Source of the DNA: Segatella baroniae DSM 16972 = JCM 13447
Lineage (GTDB): Bacteria; Bacteroidota; Bacteroidia; Bacteroidales; Bacteroidaceae
Assembly: GCF_000426585.1 (NCBI RefSeq)
Contig: NZ_AUFQ01000018.1
Location: forward strand, 1-64,000
Reading direction: 5' to 3'
DNA length: 64,000 nt
A program made the translations under genes and the position numbers. Below, piece after piece: positions 37,846-45,234 of this stretch; position 1 is the stretch's first letter, and each line of letters opens with the position of its first letter. Below the pieces are notes generated by a model that was given only the letters and a program-made list of their open reading frames with translations, ran no database searches and was not told the DNA's origin.

Positions 37846-40800
37846 TTAGAAAGTGATTTGAATGCCGAAAGTGTAGGTGGCCGTGAGCGGATAGACATTG
37901 GTGTCCCATCCGTCGGGGTCGCTGATTTCGGGTGTGAAGGTGTTGGCTGAGAAGAGTGTCAGCGGCCGGTCGGCGGTGAGGCTCAGCCTGAGGCTCGGCA
38001 GGGTGTAGCCGCCCAGACGGAGCTTCTTGAAGCTGTAGCCGAGGGTCACGTTCTGGATGCGGAAGAAGTCGGCGCTCTCCACAAAGTAGGAGTTGACGCG
38101 CTGGTCGCTCACGTTCCAGCCCCGCGTGAGGGCCTTGGCCGAAGGATGGGTGTTGGTGGAGCCTTCGCCGGTCCAGCGGTTTTCAAACTGTTCGAGGTCG
38201 AAGTTGTAGGTGCTCTGTGCATAGCGCAGCGCCCGTTTGCGGTTGTATATCTGCGCGCCGGCCTGGCCGTAGGTGGATAGTTCGAAGTCGAAGTTGCGGT
38301 AGGCGAAGCCCAGGTTCACGCTGTAGGTGAAGTTGGGCAGATAGGATCCGAGCGTCTGTCGGTCTTCGCCGTCGAGCTTTCCGTTGTGGTTGAGGTCTTC
38401 GTAGATGAAGTCGCCGGGCTGGCAGCCGTTGGCCACGGCTATCGGGTCGGCCTTGACCTGGGCTTCGTTCTGGTAAATGCCGATGACCTTGTAGCCGTAG
38501 AAGGAGTTCATCTCCTTGCCCACGATGTTGTAGACCTTGCCGTTGTTGACCATTGCGGCCCCGCTGAGGCCCTTCACTTCATTCCAGAGGAACGATAGGT
38601 TCGTGCCTGCATGATACTTGAAATCTCTGCCGATGCGGTCGGCCCAGGTCAAGGCGATGTCGAATCCCTGATTGAGAATCTTTCCGTAGTTTCCGGCCAG
38701 CGTCTTGTTGTCGAAAGGCAGCGCGGTGCTGATGACGGCGTCGCGCGTCATGCGGTGGAAGTAGTCGGCGTCGAGGCTCAACCGGCTGTCGAACAGACCC
38801 AGGTTGACGCCCACGTTGGTCTCGTCGACCAGCTCCCACTTCAGCCAACTGAAGTAAGACGTGTTCTGGTAGCCCGCGATTGTGGCGTTGCCGTAGACGC
38901 CCGAGGCCCCGTTGCCTGTGGCGATGGAGGCGAAACCGGCACTGGCGGCCACGTGGTCGTTGCCGAGCTTGCCCCAGCTTGCCCGCAGCTTCAGATAGTC
39001 GATGGCCTTGACGCGCTTCATGAACGGCTCTTCGCTCACCACCCACGAGGCGCCTACCGACGGGAAGTAGCCCCAGTGCTCCTGATACTTCGAAGAACCA
39101 TCGGCACGGAAGGTGAACATGAGGTAGTACTTGTTGGCGTAATTGTAGTTGAGACGGGCGAAATAGCTCATGCCCCGATAGGTGGAACCGCCGTCGCCGG
39201 CCTTGCGGCTCTCGTCGTCGCCCTGTCCGATGTAGTAGTATTCCTCCTTTCCGTCGGGGACGTTAGAGGCCGAACCCGAAAGGATGCGATAGCTTTCCTG
39301 CCGCATGGAGTAGCCGGCCATGGCGCCGAAGTTGTGCCGGCCGAAGGAATCGTCGTAGTCGAGCGTGTTGTCCCAGATGTAATTATTATAGGTGGTGACG
39401 CTCTTGTGCAACGTGCTGGTGGCGTTCTGGAGCTGGGTGCTGATGTAGTATTTGGGAATATAGGTGAATCCCTCGATGGTGGAGTGGTCGTAGCTGACCG
39501 CTGTTTTCAGGCGAAGCTTTTCGGGAACAAGCTGGAAGTCGGCATAGAAGTTGGCCAGCAGCTGGTCGGACTTGTTCTTGCTGTTGAAGTAGTGGGCCGT
39601 CGCGATGGGGTTGTAGAAGTTGTTGGTGTATCCTACTGAAGATGGAGCGCCGTATTTCACGGGAGTGGCGTCGGTGTTGCCCTCGTCGTAGATGGGATAA
39701 ATGCCTGGGGCGTTGAAGGCCTGTTGCCAGGCGCTGCCGTTGGGATTGACCTGGTTGGCCTTGGAATAGACGAAGTTGAAGCCCACCTTGAGCCAGTCGG
39801 TGGCTTCATAGTCGAGTGCGCCTCGGAAATTGAGGCGTTTGTAGCTGTTGTCCACATCCATGATACCGTTCTGGTAGAGGTAGTTCATGCCTATGGAGTA
39901 GGCCGCCTTCTGCCCGCCGCCGCTCACGGTCAGGGCGTGGTTGGTCATCAGGGCCTCGCGCAGCAGCTCGTTGTACCAGTCGGTGTCGCTTCCGTAGGTC
40001 CATTTGTGGAAGTCGGCGTCGGCATAGCTGCCTCCGAAGCGGTCGATGCTCTTCTTGAAGAAGGGGCTGTAGGTGTCGTAGTTGGCCTCCATCAGCATTT
40101 GACCGTACTGATTGGAGTTGGCCATCTTCAGCACGTTGGTGGCTTTCTGTACGCCCACGTAGCCGTCGTAGCTGATTTGCGCCGACTGGTTGCGCGTGCC
40201 TTTGCGGGTGGTGATGATGACCACGCCGTTGGCGGCGCGGACGCCGTAGATGGCCGCCGCCGAAGCGTCCTTCAGCACGCTCATGTCCTTGATGTCGCTG
40301 GTGTTGAGGAAGTTGATGTTGTCATAGAACATGCCGTCGACCACATACAGGGGGTTGGAATTGCTGAACGAACCGTTGCCGCGGATTCTGACGGTGGGGC
40401 CTGAGCCTGGTGTGCCGTGGCTGACGACATTGACGCCGGCCACCCTACCCTGCATGGCGGTCATGGGCGACGCCGATGGAACGTTGGCCAGCTCTTCGCC
40501 ACGCACCACCGAGATGGGCGACGTGAGGTCCTTGGCCTTGGCCGTGCCGTAGCCGATGGCCACCACTTCGTCCAACATCCTCGTGTCGTCCTCCAAACGG
40601 ATGTTCATGGTGGTGGCCGCCTTCACGGTTTTGGTCTTCATGCCGATATAGGAAATGCTGACATTTGAGCCCGATGGCACGTTCGACAGCGTGAAATTGC
40701 CATCCAAGTCGGTGACCGTGGCGTTTTTGCCGCCTGCCACCTGCACGGTGGCGCCAATCACGGGGAAGCCCGCCGGGTCGACAACGGTTCCCTTTACGGT

Positions 40801-40866
40801 CTGTGCTTGCGCCCACGACAATTGCATCGTCATGGCTGCAAGAAGAGATAAAAGTAGTCTTTTCAT
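37846..40866 (-). CDS. SusC/RagA-type TonB-linked outer membrane transporter (third PUL)
   Basis: 1006 residues from the Met at 40866, which opens a signal peptide ending SWAQAQ. CarboxypepD_reg-like domain (about 22-105), TonB box region LDEVVAIGYGTAKAKDL, plug (about 115-225, VVDGMFYDNINFLN, VLKDASAAAIYG) and barrel to the final TFGIQITF. There is no STN domain. No regulator for this PUL is visible in the window; the gene upstream reads in another context (CDP-glycerol phosphotransferase). A -7 box is at 40901-40908. Confidence 0.95.
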   Translation of the reverse strand: MKRLLLSLLAAMTMQLSWAQAQTVKGTVVDPAGFPVIGATVQVAGGKNATVTDLDGNFTLSNVPSGSNVSISYIGMKTKTVKAATTMNIRLEDDTRMLDEVVAIGYGTAKAKDLTSPISVVRGEELANVPSASPMTAMQGRVAGVNVVSHGTPGSGPTVRIRGNGSFSNSNPLYVVDGMFYDNINFLNTSDIKDMSVLKDASAAAIYGVRAANGVVIITTRKGTRNQSAQISYDGYVGVQKATNVLKMANSNQYGQMLMEANYDTYSPFFKKSIDRFGGSYADADFHKWTYGSDTDWYNELLREALMTNHALTVSGGGQKAAYSIGMNYLYQNGIMDVDNSYKRLNFRGALDYEATDWLKVGFNFVYSKANQVNPNGSAWQQAFNAPGIYPIYDEGNTDATPVKYGAPSSVGYTNNFYNPIATAHYFNSKNKSDQLLANFYADFQLVPEKLRLKTAVSYDHSTIEGFTYIPKYYISTQLQNATSTLHKSVTTYNNYIWDNTLDYDDSFGRHNFGAMAGYSMRQESYRILSGSASNVPDGKEEYYYIGQGDDESRKAGDGGSTYRGMSYFARLNYNYANKYYLMFTFRADGSSKYQEHWGYFPSVGASWVVSEEPFMKRVKAIDYLKLRASWGKLGNDHVAASAGFASIATGNGASGVYGNATIAGYQNTSYFSWLKWELVDETNVGVNLGLFDSRLSLDADYFHRMTRDAVISTALPFDNKTLAGNYGKILNQGFDIALTWADRIGRDFKYHAGTNLSFLWNEVKGLSGAAMVNNGKVYNIVGKEMNSFYGYKVIGIYQNEAQVKADPIAVANGCQPGDFIYEDLNHNGKLDGEDRQTLGSYLPNFTYSVNLGFAYRNFDFELSTYGQAGAQIYNRKRALRYAQSTYNFDLEQFENRWTGEGSTNTHPSAKALTRGWNVSDQRVNSYFVESADFFRIQNVTLGYSFKKLRLGGYTLPSLRLSLTADRPLTLFSANTFTPEISDPDGWDTNVYPLTATYTFGIQITF

Positions 40867-40900
40867 TACAATTTGGGTTTTAGAATTAAGTTTCTCGTTG

Positions 40901-40908
40901 CAAATATA
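40901..40908 (-). promoter_or_regulatory. -7 box for the third PUL
   Basis: Minus strand TATATTTG, 34 bases before the SusC ATG, with TTG at 40930-40932 at about 21 bases spacing. Confidence 0.5.
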
Positions 40909-41079
40909 TCCTCCAAACGGGTCTTCTTGCAACTAAAAGCCTACGATTCGTCTACTTCTACATAAAAAAGGACTACTTGATTACTACGTTGGTTTGTTGT
41001 AAATGACTTGTTTACAGCAGTTTGGAAAGTCGGCTCCGTCGGACTTGTCCACGCCTTCCGCCCGGGCGGACAGCCCTCG

Positions 41080-42132
41080 TCAGTCGGTTTTTATCCTGCC
41101 GAAAGTCTTGATGCCGGTGTACTTTCGCCAGAGGTTGAGGCGTCGGCGGCGGGGCACGCCATGACGGCGGATGTAGTCGCGTGCCCCTTCGAGCATGCGG
41201 TGGGCCACCTGTCCGTCGAGATGGGGGTCGTAGTTGGCGACGATCCACCGGCGTCGGCGTCGCAGGTCGTCGTCGGTGAAGACGCTGTCGTAGGCCTCCG
41301 TGAGCTCTTCGGGACGGTGGATGTCCTTCCAGTAGATGTCGCGGGCGATGGTGTCGAGCGTCACGACGGGCTTGTCGAGCAGCAACATCTCGTAGACGGT
41401 GGACGAAGTGTCGCTCACCATCATGTCGGCCATGAGCGTGTATTTCGACAGACTGAAATCTTCGACGAAGGTGACGGCGTCGTGCTCGCGGGCCAGCCGG
41501 CGGTATTCCTCCACCCATTCGGGGCGCGTCAGGGGGTGGAGCTTGATGAGCAGCTGCACGCTACGCTCCCGGGTCAGGCTGACGAGGGCCTGCTTGACGC
41601 GCGGCAACGACGTCAGCTTGGGCGAGAAGGTGGGCGCGTAGAGGACGATCCGCTCCTTGCCGCTCGACAGGAGCAGCCGCCTGCGCTCGTCGTCGTAGTC
41701 GTGGCGATGGCGGAATATCCAGTCCTGGCGCGGCCAACCGGTCTCCAACACCTCGAAATCGCCGTAGCGGCGGGCCAGCTCTTCGAAGTGGCTGGTGAAA
41801 TAGGGGCCTTGCGTGAAGTAGGTGTCGAAGTAGCGGCGGATGACCCAATGGTCCTTCTTTTCGGCCGCGTAGCCGTGGAACACCTGAATCTTGACGCCCG
41901 GCAGATAGTAGGGCACGATGTTGCCGGGCACGAAGATGGCCTCGGGACCGAAGTCGTAGACCTCCTGCATCAGGCCCGTCCACCGCACTTCGGCCCGCAG
42001 CGGGAAGTCGGGAATCTTCTTTTGATGCACATACCACAGCACTTCGTTGCCACCTTCGCGGTCGGCCTCGTCCTGAATGGGCTTCAGGATGTCGATGGCG
42101 TATTTGTTTTCACAGAACAGGACGATTCGCAT
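41080..42132 (-). CDS. CDP-glycerol glycerophosphotransferase-like protein (TagB/TagF family)
   Basis: 350 residues, no signal peptide. The Glyphos_transf-type C-terminal half is visible: IVLYAPTFSPK near 188, LLIKLHPLTRPEW, VTFVEDFSLSKYTLMADMMVSDTSSTVYEMLLLDKPVV (key parts LHPL and SDTSSTVYEMLL). The family moves polyol-phosphate units from CDP-activated donors onto a glycan or lipid acceptor at the inner face of the membrane. It is divergent from an aminotransferase gene, with 95 bases between that hold two back-to-back -7 boxes. With that gene and the cytidylyltransferase fusion it forms a small cluster with donor-making and transfer steps. The real donor is unknown. Confidence 0.8.
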   Translation of the reverse strand: MRIVLFCENKYAIDILKPIQDEADREGGNEVLWYVHQKKIPDFPLRAEVRWTGLMQEVYDFGPEAIFVPGNIVPYYLPGVKIQVFHGYAAEKKDHWVIRRYFDTYFTQGPYFTSHFEELARRYGDFEVLETGWPRQDWIFRHRHDYDDERRRLLLSSGKERIVLYAPTFSPKLTSLPRVKQALVSLTRERSVQLLIKLHPLTRPEWVEEYRRLAREHDAVTFVEDFSLSKYTLMADMMVSDTSSTVYEMLLLDKPVVTLDTIARDIYWKDIHRPEELTEAYDSVFTDDDLRRRRRWIVANYDPHLDGQVAHRMLEGARDYIRRHGVPRRRRLNLWRKYTGIKTFGRIKTD

Positions 42133-42152
42133 GAATTCATTGCTATTTTGCG

Positions 42153-42201
42153 CAAAGATACGTTTTTCCCATGGCTTATCAAAAGAAACGTGCTATCTTT
42201 G
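42153..42201. promoter_or_regulatory. Divergent pair of -7 boxes
   Basis: 42153-42160 reads TATCTTTG on the minus strand (for the phosphotransferase, 21 bases before its ATG). 42194-42201 reads TATCTTTG on the plus strand (for the aminotransferase, 27 bases before its ATG at 42228). The second box decides the aminotransferase start, because the longer open frame would begin upstream of its own promoter. Confidence 0.65.
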
Positions 42202-42227
42202 TAGATGATAAACCATTGTTCGTTATC

Positions 42228-43301
42228 ATGACATTAGACAATATGTTGAATTTCACGGTCGGCCCGGTCATGTCGAGCGACGCGGTGAGGGCCGTGGGGG
42301 GCCAGCAGGTGCCCTACTTCCGCACGGCGGAGTTCTCAGAGACCATGCTGGAGAACGAGCGGCTCATGCTGCGCTTCGTCAAGGCCCCGCAAGGCTCGCG
42401 CGCCGTGTTCATCACAGGGTCGGGGACGGCTTCGATGGAGGCCGTCGTGATGAATCTTTTTTCCGACCGCGACAAGGTGATCGTCGTCAACGGCGGCAGC
42501 TTCGGCCACCGCTTCGTACAGCTCCTGGACATCCACCGCGTTCCCTTCGCCGAAATCAAGCTGGAGATGGGGCGGCAGTTGCGGTCCGAGCAGCTGGCTC
42601 CCTATGAGGGACAGGACTACACGGGCTTCCTCGTCAACCTGGACGAGACGTCTACGGGCGTGCTCTACGACATCCAATTGATCAGCGATTTCTGCCGCCG
42701 CAACGGCCTTTTCCTGGCCGTCGACTCCATCAGTTCGTTCCTGGCAGACCCCTTCGACATGGCCGCGCTCGGCGTGGACGTCATGATCACGGGTTCGCAG
42801 AAGGCCCTGGCATGTCCTCCGGGCATATCGGTCGTCGTGATGGCGCCCCGTGCCGTCGCGCGCGCCAACGCCAGCGAGTGCCGCACGATGTATCTGAACC
42901 TGCGCGACGCCCTGAAGAACGGCGAGCGCGGGCAGACGCCCTTCACCCCCGCCGTGGGCACGTTGCGCCAGATTCACGCGCGGCTGAAAGAGATAGAGCG
43001 GGCCGGCGGCGTGGAGAAGGAGAACGAACGGGTCGCGCGGCTGGCTGCCGACTTCCGACAGAAGATCAAGGGCCTCCCTCTGGAAATCGTCTCCGAAAGT
43101 CTTTCCAACGCCGTGACGCCGCTGCATCCGCTCCACGGTTCGGCCTATGACATCTTCCTGAAGCTGAAGGACGAATACGGGATATGGATTTGCCCCAATG
43201 GCGGCGACATGGCCGAAAAGGTGTTCCGCGTGGGACATCTCGGCGCGCTGACGCCCGAAGACAATACAACATTGGTCGAAGCGCTTTCCGCAGTGCTTTG
43301 A
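42228..43301 (+). CDS. Class V aminotransferase (AEP-pyruvate / alanine-glyoxylate transaminase type)
   Basis: 357 residues from the Met at 42228. PLP-dependent fold-type I features: [12 protein letters not shown] opening, [53 protein letters not shown] with the PLP-binding Asp, and the Schiff-base Lys192 in [12 protein letters not shown]. The nearest well-known groups are 2-aminoethylphosphonate:pyruvate and alanine:glyoxylate transaminases. In this context a role making an amino-alcohol phosphate or aminophosphonate for CDP activation is inferred, not shown; no phosphonate mutase gene is in the window. The next gene starts 126 bases downstream, past a long hairpin. Confidence 0.85.
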   Translation: MTLDNMLNFTVGPVMSSDAVRAVGGQQVPYFRTAEFSETMLENERLMLRFVKAPQGSRAVFITGSGTASMEAVVMNLFSDRDKVIVVNGGSFGHRFVQLLDIHRVPFAEIKLEMGRQLRSEQLAPYEGQDYTGFLVNLDETSTGVLYDIQLISDFCRRNGLFLAVDSISSFLADPFDMAALGVDVMITGSQKALACPPGISVVVMAPRAVARANASECRTMYLNLRDALKNGERGQTPFTPAVGTLRQIHARLKEIERAGGVEKENERVARLAADFRQKIKGLPLEIVSESLSNAVTPLHPLHGSAYDIFLKLKDEYGIWICPNGGDMAEKVFRVGHLGALTPEDNTTLVEALSAVL

Positions 43302-43302
43302 T

Positions 43303-43418
43303 TTTTGGGGTTGTTGGGTTGTGAGGGTGGGGGGATGAATAGTTTGTCAGTCTGCGTGATAGACAAAGTAACCATTCATCCCCCCACCCTATCAACTCAA
43401 CAACCCCACAACCCCAAC
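43303..43418. repeat. Long palindromic element with 49-base core (copy 1)
   Basis: GT-rich left arm (about 43303-43341) and AC-rich right arm (about 43375-43415) pair imperfectly over some 35 bases. The centre starts GGATGAATAGTTTGTCAGTC and ends in ATTCATCC. The same 49-base core is at about 52014-52062 in reverse orientation with one difference. It lies between two co-directional genes, 10 bases before the next ATG. Confidence 0.75.
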
Positions 43419-43427
43419 CCCACAACC

Positions 43428-44774
43428 ATGATCAAAGTCATCACTTACGGCACCTACGACCTGCTTCACTACGGCCACATCCGGCTGCTCAAGCGCGCCA
43501 AGGCCCTGGGCGACCACCTCATCGTAGGCGTCACGGCCGACACCTTCGACCGCGAACGCGGCAAAATCAACGTGCAGCAGACGCTGATGGAACGCGTCGA
43601 GGCCGTCAGGGCCACCGGACTGGCCGACGAAATCATCATCGAGGAATACGAAGGACAGAAAATCGACGACATCCGACGCTACAACGTGGACATCTTCACC
43701 GTCGGTTCCGACTGGAAAGGCAAGTTCGACTACCTGCGGGAATACTGCCAGGTGGTCTACCTGGAGCGCACCGAAGGCGTTTCGAGCACCGAGATACGTG
43801 CCGAGAAGCGGTCCCTGCGCCTCGGCCTGGTGGGCGAGTCGCCCATCCTGGGCAAGATAGCACACGAGAGCGGCTTCGTCAACGGCATGGAAATCGGCGG
43901 CGTCTACACCATCAACGACAGCTGTCTGCCCGACAAGCTGCGGCTGCTCTCCAAGGCCACGCTGTCCTTCGACGCGCTCATGGAGAAGAGCGACGCCCTC
44001 TACATCATCTCCGAACCGCGGTTGCACTACGACCAAATCAAGCAGGCGCTGCTCCGGGGCAAGCACATCCTCTGCGAGTCGCCCATCGCCATGCGCGTGG
44101 AGCAGTGGCGGGAGCTGACCGACATCGCGCGCCGGCAGGGACTGGTGCTCATGGACAGTATCAAGACGGCCTACTCGCTGGCCTACTACCGGCTGCGGCT
44201 GCTGGCCAAGAGCGGCATCATCGGCGACATCTATTCGGTGGACGCCACCTGCACCAGCCTCTTCAACTTCGACGCCTACAGGCTGGGCGACAAGCTGCTG
44301 CCCGAGTGGAACAGCATTTGCGCCTGGGGGCCGACGGCCCTGCTGCCCATCTACCAGCTCTTGGGGACGGACTACAGCGCGAAGACCATCGCCACGCACC
44401 TGGCCGAAGACAATCCCGACTTCGACCTCTTCACCAAGATTTCGTTCGTCTACCCGCACGCCGTGGCCTCGATGAAGGTGGGACGGGGCGTCAAGAGCGA
44501 GGGCGAACTGGTCATCTCGGGCACCAAGGGCTACATCTACGTGCCGGCGCCGTGGTGGAAGACCGACTACTTCGAGGTGCGCTACGAAGACCCGGCCGAC
44601 AACAAGCGCTACTTCTACCAGCTCGACGGCGAGGGCCTGCGCTACGAACTCGTCTCCTTCCTGCGCTCCATACAGACAGGTCGGCCCGTGAGCTACGTGT
44701 CGCCCGCCGTGTCGGAAGCCATCGTCGGCACCATCGCCGACTTCGAGGAGGGAAGGGACAGGGTGGAGATATAG
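43428..44774 (+). CDS. Cytidylyltransferase fused to a degenerate Gfo/Idh/MocA oxidoreductase domain
   Basis: 448 residues from the Met at 43428; the frame is open 41 codons further upstream through the palindromic repeat, which is rejected. Residues 1-130 are a TagD/GCT-type cytidylyltransferase: ITYGTYDLLHYGHIRLLKRAK with the HYGH active site (key part YDLLHYGH), VGSDWKGKFDYL and the SSTEIR motif. Residues 135-448 resemble Gfo/Idh/MocA: a Rossmann start RLGLVGESPILG lacking the usual GxGxxG, and ILCESPIAM where the family has EKP, so the catalytic Lys is replaced. It probably makes a CDP-activated polyol or amino-alcohol; the second domain may be non-catalytic or act differently. Confidence 0.78.
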   Translation: MIKVITYGTYDLLHYGHIRLLKRAKALGDHLIVGVTADTFDRERGKINVQQTLMERVEAVRATGLADEIIIEEYEGQKIDDIRRYNVDIFTVGSDWKGKFDYLREYCQVVYLERTEGVSSTEIRAEKRSLRLGLVGESPILGKIAHESGFVNGMEIGGVYTINDSCLPDKLRLLSKATLSFDALMEKSDALYIISEPRLHYDQIKQALLRGKHILCESPIAMRVEQWRELTDIARRQGLVLMDSIKTAYSLAYYRLRLLAKSGIIGDIYSVDATCTSLFNFDAYRLGDKLLPEWNSICAWGPTALLPIYQLLGTDYSAKTIATHLAEDNPDFDLFTKISFVYPHAVASMKVGRGVKSEGELVISGTKGYIYVPAPWWKTDYFEVRYEDPADNKRYFYQLDGEGLRYELVSFLRSIQTGRPVSYVSPAVSEAIVGTIADFEEGRDRVEI

Positions 44775-45234
44775 ACCTACCCCGACCAACAGCCCAGCGG
44801 CCTCCCCCGACCCCTCCAAAGGGAGGGGAGTACCTAACGGATGGAAACAGGCAAAAGAAAGTTGAAGGCTTCACATAGCACACTTCTCACTTCACATTCC
44901 ACACTTCACATTGCACACTTCACATTTCACATTCAAGAAGAGTGCCCATTGGATTGAAAAAGAGGGCATATTAGACGGCAAGAGCAGGCCTTTCACACGA
45001 TGAAAGGCCTGCTCTTGGCATTCAATGGGATAGCTTTGGGGAAGTGGGAAGTGAGCAATGTGAAATGAGAAATGTGCAATGTGAAGTGTGGAATGTGAAA
45101 TGAGAAATGAAAAGTGAGAGGTAGTGTAATTTCAACTGTGTCGAGAGTTTACTTTACACGCTCGTTAGGCACTCCCCTCCCTTTGGAGGGGTCGGGGGAG
45201 GCTGTTGGGTTGTTGGGTTGGGTCGGGGGAGGCT
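44775..45234. repeat. Nested inverted-repeat element between convergent genes
   Basis: No gene. Three nested levels: outer 40-base arms at 44800-44839 and 45163-45202 (one mismatch; GCCTCCCCCGACCCCTCC start); middle arms of AATGTGAA-type simple sequence near 44883-44935 and 45060-45112, identical over about 27 bases; and an inner hairpin with perfect 17-base arms at 44979-44995 and 45001-45017 (AAGAGCAGGCC core). Parts recur at 54430-54620. It would act as a terminator for both neighbours. Confidence 0.75.
44979..45017. terminator. Perfect 17-base hairpin between convergent genes
   Basis: Arms CAAGAGCAGGCCTTTCA and its exact complement flank a five-base loop CACGA. Stable in both directions and placed between two converging transcripts. 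Confidence 0.65.

Noticed and set aside
42171..42227. Longer start for the class V aminotransferase
   Set aside because: It would begin upstream of the -7 box at 42194-42201.
43303..43418. N-terminal extension of the cytidylyltransferase fusion
   Set aside because: The extra 41 codons are the palindromic repeat; the family start is at 43428.
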